DNA of 64,000 nt. Source: Gloeocapsopsis crepidinum LEGE 06123 (GTDB lineage: Bacteria > Cyanobacteriota > Cyanobacteriia > Cyanobacteriales > Chroococcidiopsidaceae). This document shows, piece after piece, positions 17,977 to 27,303 of the stretch (the first letter of the stretch is position 1; each line of letters starts with the position of its first letter). The notes under the pieces are model-generated. The model saw only the letters and a list, made by a program, of their open reading frames with translations. It searched no databases and was not told the DNA's origin. The DNA lies in assembly GCF_015207655.1 (NCBI RefSeq), contig NZ_JADEWN010000005.1:1-64000 (forward strand), in the 5' to 3' direction. Position numbers and translations under genes: made by a program.

Positions 17977-18357
17977 ACTCCGTTGCTGAAAAAAAACTAG
18001 ATAAACAGCAATATGCCATCCGGCACGCTCCGCGAACGCCTGCCATGACGTTTCTACTCAGTTCGAGTAGACGACACTGCTTACAATGGGATTCACTACA
18101 ACATCAGACGTCTCTAGCTACCTATATGTTGCATTTTAAATAAAGGGTTCACTGATCAAAGGTTAGAGTTAAATAAAAGAATGATTCTAAGCTTGTGTTG
18201 CGTCCTAATTGACCACTGGTATAAAACGAAAATAGTGCGAGCCTCGATAAACGTTGTATACCTTTTCAAGATTACCAAGTAACACAATTTGAAACTAACC
18301 CTTACATCCAACATTAGACGTGATAAGCTGGGCGACGGTGGTTAACTTTTAAGAATC
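17977..18357. other. Divergent spacer with a G+C-rich dispersed repeat
   Basis: About 380 bases without a gene. It contains GGCACGCTCCGCGAACG near 18017-18033, a type of short repeat common in cyanobacterial spacers. The rest should hold promoters for the M48 protease and for the DUF4330 gene. Confidence 0.4.
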
Positions 18358-18882
18358 ATGGCGATTTTGGATTCTAAAGGACGCTTGTTTGGCAAGCTTA
18401 GTATTCTCGACTTAGGGGCAGCTTTAGTAATCCTCCTAGTTATTGTTGGCATCTTTTTCTTTCCTGGTACTTCCGGTTCTGTGGCTCAAGTTGGGGTAAC
18501 AACAAAACCGATCGAAGTCGACTTAATTGTTCGAGGTTTAAATGTCCGCGATCCTCAACAAATCTACAGCGAGGGCTTGAAGGAAGGTGGTAAAACCAAC
18601 ATTATTATCCGCAATCAGCCTTACGGTCAGATTGAAGTGAAGTCGGTGAAACAATTGCCCAGAACTCTGCTCGTACCGCAGCCTGATGGTTCGATCAGAG
18701 AAATGTCTGATCCCAGAGCCAATCAATTCAACACAGACATGCTATTGACCCTCAATGGCAAAGCGCAAATTACCAGTACAGGACCAGTTTTAGGTAATAG
18801 CAAGCTAAAAATTGGGATGCCTGTTGAACTTGAAGGCTTTAACTACAACTTCAACGCCACGGTAATTGACGTACGGACATGA
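18358..18882 (+). CDS. DUF4330-domain membrane protein
   Basis: 174 aa. After a short cytoplasmic start (MAILDSKGRLFGKLSILDLG) there is one membrane helix (about residues 19-37), then a soluble part of about 135 residues rich in beta-strands, ending NFNATVIDV. The pattern matches the DUF4330 family of cyanobacteria, whose function is unknown. It faces the alpha/beta-hydrolase gene across a 37-base gap. Confidence 0.8.
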   Translation: MAILDSKGRLFGKLSILDLGAALVILLVIVGIFFFPGTSGSVAQVGVTTKPIEVDLIVRGLNVRDPQQIYSEGLKEGGKTNIIIRNQPYGQIEVKSVKQLPRTLLVPQPDGSIREMSDPRANQFNTDMLLTLNGKAQITSTGPVLGNSKLKIGMPVELEGFNYNFNATVIDVRT

Positions 18883-18919
18883 TCTTAAGAGAGGTCAGGG
18901 GTCAGGGAAGCTTGGTAAG

Positions 18920-19846
18920 CTAACTTCTGGCTTCTATCTCCCTTGGTTCTTCCTGAGTGAGGACAGTTAAAAAACGCCGAATTAGACCAATAGTGACTGC
19001 GGGTAGTTCTAATTGTGGTGTCAGCCCTACATTATCCAAAGGCTGAAACACGCGGATTGCTTGCGGATTCATTGCTGCAAATCGGCGTCCAATTTCTGGA
19101 CCTGTAAATTGTGACTTTTGACCCCAGATGATCGCTGTCGGCACACTCAACTGAGGAACGTACAAGGACAAATCAAAACAGAGATCGCCACGAACAAATG
19201 AAAGGGCGGCATATTCGGCATTTGGCTGCTGCGCAGATTCTAAATAGGCTTCGACAATTTCTTGATAAATGCGGTTGGCGCTGGCAAATTGACGTTGCTC
19301 TAGAAAACTACGAATGCCGTTACTAGTGGCAATTCCGGTACTATAAAGCAAGCGATCCAGAATAGGAGTACTGACTAACTGCGCAAAAAAGCTCCGCGAA
19401 TAGTTTTCTCCAAAATCCGACAATCCTGCAGGAGTTGTCAAAATTAGGGATTTGAATAACTCTGGACGAGCGATCGCTAATCGCAGGGTAAACGCTGCCG
19501 TTAACGAAGAGGCAATCACTGTAACTGGGCGATCGCAAATTTGTTCCAGAAATTCTGCAATTGTCGTCAGATAGTCATCAATTGTGTAATTACGGGCAGG
19601 ATGCTCCGAACGACCCCAACCAATTAAATCAGGTGCCATGACTTGATATTCTGCTGCGAATGCCGGATAAACCTTTGACCACTCGTAAGCAGAAGAACCG
19701 CCACCAAAACCGTGTAAAAATACTAATTTTTCTCGATTGTCATCTTCAGTTGTCTGACGCCAAGGCGCACCACTTGCAGTGTAGTAAACTATTCTGCCAA
19801 GTGAAGTCAGCACCGATTGCTGCTCAAAACCGAGTGGCAGAAACAT
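18920..19846 (-). CDS. Alpha/beta-hydrolase-fold protein lacking two catalytic residues
   Basis: 308 aa with the full-length fold: HGFGGGSSAYEW oxyanion segment (about residue 45), DLIGWGRSEHP, and nucleophile elbow IASSLTA (about residue 112). However, the acid position reads WGQKSQF, where WGxxD is usual, and the histidine position reads NVGLTPQLELP, where AGHxPxxExP is usual. So Ser remains but Asp and His appear to be replaced by Ser and Leu. It may be a non-catalytic or altered member. The codons (TCA, CTG) are not one base from the expected ones in the His case, so a simple read error is unlikely. Confidence 0.75.
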   Translation of the reverse strand: MFLPLGFEQQSVLTSLGRIVYYTASGAPWRQTTEDDNREKLVFLHGFGGGSSAYEWSKVYPAFAAEYQVMAPDLIGWGRSEHPARNYTIDDYLTTIAEFLEQICDRPVTVIASSLTAAFTLRLAIARPELFKSLILTTPAGLSDFGENYSRSFFAQLVSTPILDRLLYSTGIATSNGIRSFLEQRQFASANRIYQEIVEAYLESAQQPNAEYAALSFVRGDLCFDLSLYVPQLSVPTAIIWGQKSQFTGPEIGRRFAAMNPQAIRVFQPLDNVGLTPQLELPAVTIGLIRRFLTVLTQEEPREIEARS

Positions 19847-19884
19847 AACTTTTTCTCCAGCAATTGACTACTACTTCTTCTATA

Positions 19885-20043
19885 ATGCGCGGTTCTGGTG
19901 TTGTTCGTCATGCTAATATTGGCTGCCATGTCATATTGGTAGATAACCGTACACCTTGCCTCGTCTTCTACAAAGGCTCAGCTTTTTCGACTGAAGAGTT
20001 ATTGACTCCCAAGGTTAGCTGTAAGGGGCGCTGTGCGGGGTAG
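19885..20043 (+). CDS. Possible small protein, unrecognised
   Basis: An ATG at 19885 opens 52 codons (starts MRGSGVVRHANIGCHVILVD, ends SCKGRCAG). The first 28 codons lie in the gap after the divergent hydrolase gene; the rest runs antisense to the end of the lipoprotein gene at 19968. The hydrophobic-strand pattern looks protein-like, but there is no Shine-Dalgarno sequence and no family I recognise. It may be chance. Confidence 0.25.
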   Translation: MRGSGVVRHANIGCHVILVDNRTPCLVFYKGSAFSTEELLTPKVSCKGRCAG

Positions 20044-20480
20044 GCTTTTACGACTTGTCTGTAAACTTGATAGTTTGTTGGCAGCGTTCTTGGTTTGCTA
20101 GCTTCGATATACGTTATTTGATAATTTACAGATTTTAATAATTCAGGAGTACTAGGTTGTTCTTGGGGTTTTTGTCTTTGTTCAATTTGATCGACCGTTG
20201 GTCGAGGCGGTAATGCAGGCCACCACAAACCTTGGTCATCGGGACCCGTGACTGCATCTGGAGGCTGTTGACCGTTGCGATTGAGCAAAGAAGTTGCGGC
20301 AAATGTTTCAAAGCGTGGTAGTTTATCGCTCGGACTCGTAGAATATTTGACTTGCCAAGTGTAGGTAGTTTGTGCGGTTGCTTGATACTGGTTAATCGTT
20401 AAAGTGGTACAACTTGTGAGTGCGATCGCACTCGTGATGCCGATCGCGACTGTAAAAAACTTCTTCAAACTCTTACTCAC
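19968..20480 (-). CDS. Putative lipoprotein of unknown function
   Basis: 170 aa from a GTG at 20480, chosen because the product then begins MSKSLKKFFTVAIGITSAIA, a good signal peptide, and because it leaves room for the divergent gene at 20513; a TTG at 20510 is also in frame. The lipobox LTSC follows at about residue 24. The rest is a soluble region of about 145 residues with a proline-rich middle (WWPALPPRPTV). I recognise no domain. It is probably anchored in the plasma or outer membrane. Confidence 0.65.
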   Translation of the reverse strand: MSKSLKKFFTVAIGITSAIALTSCTTLTINQYQATAQTTYTWQVKYSTSPSDKLPRFETFAATSLLNRNGQQPPDAVTGPDDQGLWWPALPPRPTVDQIEQRQKPQEQPSTPELLKSVNYQITYIEASKPRTLPTNYQVYRQVVKAYPAQRPLQLTLGVNNSSVEKAEPL

Positions 20481-20512
20481 ACTAAATACACGATTTTCTG
20501 ACAATAACAAAA

Positions 20513-21205
20513 ATGCAGTTGGCTCCCTTTTTTCCTATCCTCTACCGAATTTTACAACCCTCTTTTCCACACTGTCTTTGGGCTGGTAATCCAAATTTAA
20601 AAACAGTTGCTTTGACTTTTGATGATGGTCCGCATCCAACTTATACCCCTCAATTGCTGGAAGTGTTGGATCGCTATGCTATTTCTGCAAGTTTTTTTTG
20701 GCTAGGTGCTTGTGTTAATCGCGCTCCTTTTACAGCCAAGTCTGTTTATGAGCGGGGACATTGGATTGGTCTGCACGGCTACGATCATCGCTCGTTTCCG
20801 ATGTTAACTACAGCAGAACTCAAGCAGAGTTTATCTGCTACCCAAGAGGCAATCTCGACAGCTTGCCGCATCGATCCTAACTCTGTGCGTGATGTCAGAC
20901 CGCCTAATGGTTTATTTACTCCACAAGTTTTAAATTCGTTACATCAGTGGCAATATCGCTCAGTGATGTGGAGTGTTGTCCCCGAAGATTGGGTACGTCC
21001 AGGAATTGGAACTGTTGTACAGCGTGTACTTCAGCAAGTCACTAATGGCTCAATGATTGTCTTACACGATGGTGTCTGTGGTGGACAAGATGTCGCAGCG
21101 ATCGCCGCGCAGCTAGTGCCTCAATTGCTGCATCAAGGCTATCAATTTGTAACGGTAGATACTTTATGGCAACAAGCCCAAGCCTTCACTAGTAGACGCT
21201 TTTAG
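20513..21205 (+). CDS. Polysaccharide deacetylase (NodB domain, CE4)
   Basis: 230 aa. CE4 motifs in order: motif 1 TFDDGPHP (about residue 36, catalytic and metal Asp), motif 2 HGYDHRS (metal histidines, about 85), motif 3 RPPNGLF (about 123), and the late VLHDG (about 183). Such enzymes remove acetyl groups from N-acetylglucosamine in peptidoglycan or exopolysaccharide. No clear signal peptide is visible, so the cell compartment is uncertain. It is divergent from the lipoprotein gene, and the promoter must lie close by or within it. Confidence 0.87.
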   Translation: MQLAPFFPILYRILQPSFPHCLWAGNPNLKTVALTFDDGPHPTYTPQLLEVLDRYAISASFFWLGACVNRAPFTAKSVYERGHWIGLHGYDHRSFPMLTTAELKQSLSATQEAISTACRIDPNSVRDVRPPNGLFTPQVLNSLHQWQYRSVMWSVVPEDWVRPGIGTVVQRVLQQVTNGSMIVLHDGVCGGQDVAAIAAQLVPQLLHQGYQFVTVDTLWQQAQAFTSRRF

Positions 21206-22015
21206 TATCATTGTTTCTCTATTCTCTTTGCTTTTTAGATTAAACTCTTAATGATTATCTGTCACTCTGACGCAGAATTCACTACAATAGCAGGAAACTG
21301 TTTAGTAATTTGTCAAGGTTATTTAGGTTGAAATTTAGTTCCAACCTTAGTTAAGCTGAGGTAAAGACAATAGTCGAAATTAAGCTAATTATATAGTTGA
21401 CTTGTAGCTCGGTTGAGCCTGCTGTCAAATCTCTGACAGAGGAACGTAGACACGAGCAAACAACTTAGACTTGTACCTTTAACTTCGACAAATTAGATCC
21501 TGAGAGAATGTTTATATGAAGAAAGGTAAAGAACTCGGTTAGCCGCAGGACTTGCCTTTAAATGTGTTGTGAATAACACGCAGATTGCTTATTCTCTCAA
21601 ATCATCCGTGAGAAAAGAACTACGAATTGAGGAGACAATTTTAAAATTTCACATGGCTTTATTAATTTAGGAGACTATGCCTGTAGAAATTTATATGATT
21701 CAACACACAAAATCAATGCAATTTTTGTGAAACAGGCTACAATCAAAACGATCTTTACAACTTTTTTAAAAGAGTTGTATCTGGCATAGCTCAATATACT
21801 GGGCGTTAAGCTGTACAAGCAAGTCGTTTCCCGTAGGAAACCAATCCGTCAACAAATTGTTGTGAGGAATATTATTAACTGCTTGATTCTTTGCGATCGC
21901 CAAAAACCTTTTCTAAGTAAATGCTCTTTACAGTAAGTGACAGCTTATTCGTAAAGACACTAACCAAAATCATGAGTAATTGATTGTTGACATTAAGGAG
22001 CATGAGGAACGCGGC
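21206..22015. other. 0.8 kb leader region upstream of sigA
   Basis: No gene is visible. The stretch includes a small hairpin (GTCAAATCTCTGAC near 21423-21436) and a HIP1-like site near 21894. A long leader with several promoters is usual for the principal sigma gene of cyanobacteria, but I cannot place boxes with confidence. A small RNA here cannot be excluded. Confidence 0.45.
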
Positions 22016-23191
22016 ATGAACCCGGCTAACAACGTACTCGAAACCATTCATCAGCCTGAACTCGAAGACACAACCAATCAACCTGAAGGTGTTTTAGATC
22101 TCATCACAATTGAAGATGACGATGATTTAGTCATTCTTGACGGAGATGACGCTGATGATTTTCTAGAAGCTCAGCCTGATGAGGACGACGCTAAGTCTGG
22201 TAAAGCCGCTAAATCCCGTCGGCGGACGCAAACCAAGAAGAAGCACTATACAGAGGATTCAATTCGCCTCTATTTACAAGAGATTGGACGGATTCGGCTA
22301 CTGCGAGCAGATGAAGAAATTGAACTCGCACGGAAAATTGCTGAGTTATTGGAAATGGAACGAGTTCGCGAAAGACTGTTAGAGCAGTTGGATCGCGAGC
22401 CACAGGATAGCGAATGGGCAGAAGCTGTACAGTTATCTTTGCCAACCTTTCGATATCGCCTTCATGTCGGACGACGGGCAAAAGACAAAATGGTGCAGTC
22501 AAACTTGCGTCTTGTTGTTTCTATCGCCAAAAAGTACATGAATCGAGGTCTTTCTTTCCAAGACTTAATTCAGGAAGGAAGCCTTGGTCTAATTCGCGCA
22601 GCAGAAAAGTTTGACCACGAGAAAGGTTACAAGTTTTCAACTTATGCCACCTGGTGGATTCGCCAAGCAATCACGCGGGCGATCGCCGATCAGTCTCGTA
22701 CAATTCGCCTCCCAGTTCACTTATACGAAACGATCTCTCGCATCAAAAAAACAACAAAACTACTTTCTCAAGAAATGGGTCGCAAGCCTACTGAAGAAGA
22801 AATTGCTACCCGCATGGAAATGACTATTGAAAAGCTACGCTTTATCGCTAAATCGGCTCAATTACCAATTTCATTAGAAACGCCCATCGGCAAAGAAGAA
22901 GATTCCCGACTGGGCGATTTTATTGAGTCTGATGGGGAAACACCAGAAGATCAAGTGTCTAAGAGTCTCTTGCGTGAAGACTTAGAAAAAGTTTTAGATA
23001 GTCTCAGTCCTAGAGAAAGAGATGTTTTAAGACTGCGCTATGGACTAGATGATGGTCGGATGAAAACATTAGAAGAAATTGGGCAGATTTTTAATGTCAC
23101 CCGTGAACGCATCCGTCAGATTGAAGCTAAGGCACTGCGGAAGCTACGTCATCCCAATCGCAACAGTGTGTTAAAGGAGTATATTCGTTAA
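22016..23191 (+). CDS. sigA: RNA polymerase principal sigma factor SigA (group 1)
   Basis: 391 aa from ATG 22016 (GAGGAACGC upstream; an in-frame TTG at 21980 is unlikely). An acidic N-terminal region (runs of D/E, about residues 30-70) and a basic linker precede region 1.2 ([16 protein letters not shown]). Region 2 has the promoter-melting sequence [16 protein letters not shown] and the -10-reading surface, region 3 follows, and region 4 ends with the helix-turn-helix [20 protein letters not shown]. The [13 protein letters not shown] end is that of cyanobacterial group 1 factors. It directs housekeeping transcription. Confidence 0.96.
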   Translation: MNPANNVLETIHQPELEDTTNQPEGVLDLITIEDDDDLVILDGDDADDFLEAQPDEDDAKSGKAAKSRRRTQTKKKHYTEDSIRLYLQEIGRIRLLRADEEIELARKIAELLEMERVRERLLEQLDREPQDSEWAEAVQLSLPTFRYRLHVGRRAKDKMVQSNLRLVVSIAKKYMNRGLSFQDLIQEGSLGLIRAAEKFDHEKGYKFSTYATWWIRQAITRAIADQSRTIRLPVHLYETISRIKKTTKLLSQEMGRKPTEEEIATRMEMTIEKLRFIAKSAQLPISLETPIGKEEDSRLGDFIESDGETPEDQVSKSLLREDLEKVLDSLSPRERDVLRLRYGLDDGRMKTLEEIGQIFNVTRERIRQIEAKALRKLRHPNRNSVLKEYIR

Positions 23192-23231
23192 ACTAACGCC
23201 TGATTAAAGGTCAAACTATAGCAATAAAAAG

Positions 23232-23262
23232 AAAAACGCCACATTTGATTGTGGCGTTTTTT
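23232..23262. terminator. Bidirectional terminator between sigA and the hli genes
   Basis: Arms AAAACGCCAC (23233-23242) and GTGGCGTTTT (23251-23260) form a perfect ten-base stem around ATTTGATT, with a T-run on both strands. It can end sigA from the left and the leftward hli transcript from the right. Confidence 0.9.
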
Positions 23263-23393
23263 GGTATTTACTCTATAAATCTGCTGTGCTTAGGCTATTT
23301 CGATTGACTTATCTTGGTACTGTTTAAAAACCTAGAGAATATCTCTGTAATCACACCACTCAAAATATTTCACTCATCACGGCGTTTTGTCGC

Positions 23394-23573
23394 TTAAAGA
23401 ATGCCCCAGAAGTGTAAAACACCTTGACCAGCAAACAATTCAATTAAAATTGCGGCTAAGAAACCAATCATTGCCAGACGACCGTTCCAAATTTCTGCTT
23501 GAGGGGTAAAGCCCCAACGCCAAGCATTACGATCTTCCATAACTGGGGTTGTGACCTTGGTTGTGTTCTGCAT
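23394..23573 (-). CDS. High-light-inducible protein (one-helix Hlip/Scp), copy 1
   Basis: 59 aa from the ATG at 23573; an upstream TTG is in frame but unlikely. The single helix carries the chlorophyll-binding motif ExxNGRxAMIGF ([15 protein letters not shown]) and the protein ends GVLHFWGIL. Hlips bind chlorophyll and carotenoid, protect newly made PSII parts and dissipate excess light. It is a close tandem paralogue of the gene at 23767 and lies downstream of it on the same strand. Confidence 0.93.
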   Translation of the reverse strand: MQNTTKVTTPVMEDRNAWRWGFTPQAEIWNGRLAMIGFLAAILIELFAGQGVLHFWGIL

Positions 23574-23701
23574 AGTTGGCACTCCGGAATTAGTTTGTAA
23601 CAATTTATTTAGCTCTGTAAATTAATATAACAAATATTTACAGAAAAGCAACAAGTAAGTTTCTAAAGTTTTTAGCGTTATCCAGATTGCTGCTCCTAAA
23701 A

Positions 23702-23740
23702 GTAAACGCTCTGAAAGTGTAAACAAGACCTTTAGAGCGC
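23702..23740 (-). terminator. Hairpin between the two hli genes
   Basis: Read on the minus strand, CGCTCTAAAG and CTTTCAGAGCG form a stem with one bulge around a 12-base loop, followed by TTTACTTTTA. It lies just after the stop of the upstream hli gene, so it may end or attenuate that transcript. The T-run is interrupted, which lowers confidence. Confidence 0.5.
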
Positions 23741-23766
23741 TTATATCGAGATGTAGAGGCAAGCGA

Positions 23767-23946
23767 TTACATAATGCCCCAGAAGTGGAGAAAGCCTTGA
23801 CCAGAGAACAATTCAATTAAAACCGCAGCTAAGAAACCAATCATTGCTAAACGACCATTCCACAGTTCCGCTTGGGGAGTGAAACCATAACGCCAAGCAT
23901 TGCGATCGTCCACAACGGGAGGTGTCATTTTAGTTGTGTCTTGCAT
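23767..23946 (-). CDS. High-light-inducible protein (one-helix Hlip/Scp), copy 2
   Basis: 59 aa: starts [20 protein letters not shown], contains [19 protein letters not shown] and ends GFLHFWGIM. The chlorophyll-binding helix is complete. It differs from copy 1 at few positions (for example Q2D3 against Q2N3, Y20 against W20), so this is a recent or constrained tandem duplication. It lies 124 bases after the ABC-transporter gene on the same strand and about 190 bases before copy 1. Confidence 0.93.
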   Translation of the reverse strand: MQDTTKMTPPVVDDRNAWRYGFTPQAELWNGRLAMIGFLAAVLIELFSGQGFLHFWGIM

Positions 23947-24070
23947 GGTTTTAGCTCCAAAGAGATTGTTTGTTAAGTAATGTAGCTCAATCTGTAAACA
24001 AATGTAACGCTGAGCTAGTTAGAATATCTCTCTCTAAGGTATGAAAGACATACAAGTTTGCCAAGAACGA

Positions 24071-25402
24071 CTACTCGAACCAAATTGCCTGACCACTGTC
24101 GTACTCAAAAAAATGAAGCTTATCAAGTGATAGTGATAGCCATAGTTGCTCGCCAACAGCTACCTTACGATCAGGTGGAATGCGCACTTGTAGAGTATTT
24201 GTTGCAGTAGTAGCAATCACAGATGGTTGTACTCCTTGCTTGACAAAGCTGACAGCAAGATATGTATCATTACCCAATGCTTCTACTAAGTCTACTTGAA
24301 CTAAAAGATTTTGCGGTGCAGGCGTACTCAAGTAAAAATGCTCTGGTCGAATACCTAAAATCAGTGTTTGACGATTGTAGTTCTGTAGCACATTTGCCCA
24401 TTGTTCTGGCAGTGAGAAGTGGAACTGCGGATGAGCGATCGACAACGGCGTGTGAAATTGAACAGGCAGAAAATTCATTGGTGGCGAACCAATAAATTCA
24501 GCAACAAAGCGCGTTGCTGGACGATTATAAAGTTCTAGTGGTGGGGCGACTTGCTGAATTTGTCCTTGATTCATAACCGCAATGCGATCGCCCATTGTCA
24601 TTGCTTCGGTTTGGTCGTGGGTAACGTAAACAGTTGTTGTACCGAGTTGACGTTGTAGCTTGACAATTTGGGCACGAGTTTCTGCCCGAAGTTTGGCATC
24701 AAGGTTAGATAAAGGTTCATCCATCAAAAAAACTTGTGGATTGCGGGCGATCGCCCGCCCTAAAGCAACGCGCTGTTTTTGTCCGCCAGAAAGTTGTTTC
24801 GGCAATCGATTGAGTAGTGCTTCTATTTGCAGTAATTGCGCGACATTTCGTACACGTTCGTCAACTGCACGTTCGCGTGCCGTCGTATAACGTAACTGCT
24901 TTGGCAACCCCCGCGTTACTCCCACTAACAAGTTATCTAACGAACGATTCTTACCCTCACCCCTCACTCCTCGCCCCTCACCCCTCATTGTCCGCCGCAG
25001 TCCAAATGCCAAGTTGTCGTAAACCGTCATGTGGGGATAAAGCGCGTAGTTTTGAAACACCATTGCAATATCTCTTGCTTTCGGTGGTAATTCGTTTACC
25101 AAGCGATCGCCTACCCAGATATTGCCTCCCGATATTTTCTCTAGCCCAGCGATCAAGCGCAGTAAAGTACTTTTACCGCAACCTGAAGGTCCTACCAAGA
25201 CCATAAACTCACCATCAGCGACGCTCAAACTAATGTCGTGCAAAACACTGATACTTTGCTTATGTTCTCGACTATTGCGTTCAACCATTGATGGCGAGTC
25301 AAGTGGCGCAAGTGGAGATGAGTGTGCAACTACCGGAGTCACTCGTTCATTATGCCGAGTGGGAAAGCTTTTATAAACGTTCTCCAAAACAACTTGCGCC
25401 AC
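24071..25402 (-). CDS. ABC transporter ATP-binding protein, MalK/UgpC type, with two inserts
   Basis: 443 aa. Walker A GPSGCGKST (about residue 71), Q-loop VFQNYALYPHMTV (about 115), signature LSGGQKQR (about 204), Walker B VFLMDEPLSNLD and switch H in VTHDQTEA are intact. The C-terminal OB-type regulatory domain (about residues 300-440) is that of sugar or glycerol-phosphate importers. Two stretches are absent from ordinary relatives: residues about 14-49, and about 138-175, where the DNA (24952-24987) is a tract of CCCCTCAC-type repeat read in frame (MRGEGRGVRGEG). No permease genes adjoin, so the substrate is unknown. Confidence 0.88.
   Translation of the reverse strand: MAQVVLENVYKSFPTRHNERVTPVVAHSSPLAPLDSPSMVERNSREHKQSISVLHDISLSVADGEFMVLVGPSGCGKSTLLRLIAGLEKISGGNIWVGDRLVNELPPKARDIAMVFQNYALYPHMTVYDNLAFGLRRTMRGEGRGVRGEGKNRSLDNLLVGVTRGLPKQLRYTTARERAVDERVRNVAQLLQIEALLNRLPKQLSGGQKQRVALGRAIARNPQVFLMDEPLSNLDAKLRAETRAQIVKLQRQLGTTTVYVTHDQTEAMTMGDRIAVMNQGQIQQVAPPLELYNRPATRFVAEFIGSPPMNFLPVQFHTPLSIAHPQFHFSLPEQWANVLQNYNRQTLILGIRPEHFYLSTPAPQNLLVQVDLVEALGNDTYLAVSFVKQGVQPSVIATTATNTLQVRIPPDRKVAVGEQLWLSLSLDKLHFFEYDSGQAIWFE
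24952..24987. repeat. CCCCTCAC-type repeat inside the ABC ATPase gene
   Basis: On the plus strand the tract reads as three or four runs of CCCCTCA separated by CTCCTCG. The same sequence type occurs in spacers at 27824, 38283 and 57318 and inside the glycosyltransferase gene at 28384. Here it is in frame and encodes Gly/Glu/Arg-rich residues in a surface loop between the Q-loop and the signature motif. Confidence 0.7.
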
Positions 25403-25654
25403 GATAGTTCATTCCTAGTGTTTGCGTTTTCTCGATCACGGTTAGCATCGCGTCAAAGTAGCGAACCGATTTATACTGAATTCTATAGCAATGGTCAATT
25501 TAGTTAAGACATTATTAAAGATTTGAGTTTTGAATTTTCAGTTGTTCGCTTTCCAAAGGTGCCGGAGGCAATTATTTTGAGTTTTGAGTTTTGAATTTTG
25601 AATTAAAAGAATTTTCTTATACTGAACACTTGACTACTCAACACTCTCTTAAAC
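25403..25654. repeat. Spacer with TTTTGAGTTTTGAATT-type repeats
   Basis: 25577-25658 is built from GAGTTTTGAGTTTTGAATTTTGAA and the related ACTCAACACTC sequence. Similar tracts lie at 27861, 36059 and 59000. They are dispersed, low-complexity spacer repeats typical of many cyanobacteria. No gene is visible. Confidence 0.7.
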
Positions 25655-26740
25655 TCATAACTCTCCGTCCCCCTGACCTCTCCTATAGCTAGCGAGATCG
25701 CCTGGACGATAAACTCTCCTAGGAGAATGGTCTGGATCAATTTCTACTACTAAATCAACCCAAGTGGGAGGAGTTAATAAAGGCTTAATAAATAACTCTG
25801 GATGAAGCGATCGCCAAAAGTACTTGACAAAATTTTCAACTTCTGCATCAATCATTCCAGCTTGACCGGCGGCAATTTGATCGTGTTCTGCGTCTTTACG
25901 CCATGTTAAGCTGCGACGATAGTCCTCAGGGTAGAGCAAAATTAAAGAGTCGAGTTGCTCCCATAAAGGTAGATATTCGTGTAACCGAGCATTCATGTCG
26001 CGGGCAAATTCGCGATCGGCATGTGTATCAATCGGTGGTGGAGCTAGATTAAATTGTTGCGGATCGATTGGTCGGACGCCCACAAACCATCCTTCAAACA
26101 AAACAATATCAACAGCCTCGATAATTTCGGGTTGAGTGCGATCGCCAGCACCACTATAAGCCGACTTATCAAAGCGAGGTATGGCAATCGGTTGGGAATT
26201 AGGTTGACGTAATTTTTGCAGTATTGTTAAGCCCAAATCAACATCATGTGTTCCTGGGGGACCGCGCCAAATCAAGCGCGGATCGTGCTGTCTTAACGCC
26301 AGGCGCTCGTGATAAGTTTTGTACAAGTCATCTAAGGACAAGCTAACTGTACGATAGCCCAAGCGATCGAGAATGAGAGTGAGAATTGCACTCAGGGTAG
26401 TTTTTCCTGTACCTTGTCCGCCTAAGATTCCTTGAATTAAAGTTCTTTGTAGTTGTTGGCGAGAGGCTGCTAGCTGCATCGCCAAAGGTAGCCAAAAATC
26501 CCACAGTGTATCGATTAGCTGATTTGGTGAATACAAACGTGCTTGACAAAAGTCACTAAAAGCTGGATAAACCGCACGTAGTAAATGCGATCGCTTTTGT
26601 ACAACTTGCGCCACATTTTTTGAGGTAATGTCAAAGGCTTGAGCACGTAAAGGATCGGCAAGCATTGCTTGTGCTATACGTTCATCGGGTAACACTGCAT
26701 TCGCTAAAATCTGACTTAACCATAAATTTGCCGTTCGCAT
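25655..26740 (-). CDS. Plant-type D-glycerate 3-kinase
   Basis: 361 aa. The P-loop GGQGTGKTTLS lies at about residue 109, followed by the kinase motifs LSLDDLYKTYHERLAL and RGPPGTHDVDLG, and by the FEGWFVGVRP segment. This is the GLYK type of plants and many filamentous cyanobacteria, related to uridine-kinase-like P-loop kinases. It turns glycerate into 3-phosphoglycerate as the last step of photorespiration. No signal peptide, so cytoplasmic. It lies alone on the minus strand. Confidence 0.9.
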   Translation of the reverse strand: MRTANLWLSQILANAVLPDERIAQAMLADPLRAQAFDITSKNVAQVVQKRSHLLRAVYPAFSDFCQARLYSPNQLIDTLWDFWLPLAMQLAASRQQLQRTLIQGILGGQGTGKTTLSAILTLILDRLGYRTVSLSLDDLYKTYHERLALRQHDPRLIWRGPPGTHDVDLGLTILQKLRQPNSQPIAIPRFDKSAYSGAGDRTQPEIIEAVDIVLFEGWFVGVRPIDPQQFNLAPPPIDTHADREFARDMNARLHEYLPLWEQLDSLILLYPEDYRRSLTWRKDAEHDQIAAGQAGMIDAEVENFVKYFWRSLHPELFIKPLLTPPTWVDLVVEIDPDHSPRRVYRPGDLASYRRGQGDGEL

Positions 26741-26847
26741 AACTTAACGATTTTTTATGTTGGGTAATGGGTAATAGGTGAATATTCGTTTTCATTAGCA
26801 ATTACCAGTTACCGCTTCCCCAGCCCTGATGTAACGTTTCACTTAAT

Positions 26848-27180
26848 TTAAGAACCAAGTTTAAACGCTTCTAAGAACAAACTATAAATTAGACCAATTT
26901 TGCCAGCATTTAATGCTTCCAGCCAAAGTCCACGCTGTTTGCGCCACGCATTACTGTAATAAATTCGGTCAACAATTTCACTCCATGCCACTAAAACGCC
27001 TGCACCGATGATGTCCCAGTCAGCCGCCTGTCCCGCGATCGTTGAAATTGCCGAGCCAAGAAAAAAACCAAACAATACACTAATAATTAGTAGCGATAGC
27101 TTACGCCAAGGATTGAAAAACCATCTTCCGAGTTGTCCGGCAATGGAATTAAAAAGATCGTTAAGACGGGTATTTTGCAT
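26848..27180 (-). CDS. ycf20: Ycf20-family protein (DUF565)
   Basis: 110 aa. Two membrane helices (about residues 29-50 and 56-76) with the family blocks NPWRKLSLLIISVLFGFFLG, AISTIAGQ and the ending GLIYSLFLEAFKLGS. Ycf20 is conserved in cyanobacteria and plastids; in plants and green algae homologues affect non-photochemical quenching. Length is normal. It is divergent from the gene at 27304, with about 120 bases between. Confidence 0.92.
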   Translation of the reverse strand: MQNTRLNDLFNSIAGQLGRWFFNPWRKLSLLIISVLFGFFLGSAISTIAGQAADWDIIGAGVLVAWSEIVDRIYYSNAWRKQRGLWLEALNAGKIGLIYSLFLEAFKLGS

Positions 27181-27303
27181 CTTTGTTAAATGCTCAAAAT
27201 AAGCTGCTAACTAGCTTTAAGCCTGTTTCAAGGATAATAGGAGGATTTTACACAGTATATAAATACAGATTACAGCCTGTTACTCTTTTAGTCTTTAAAA
27301 ATT

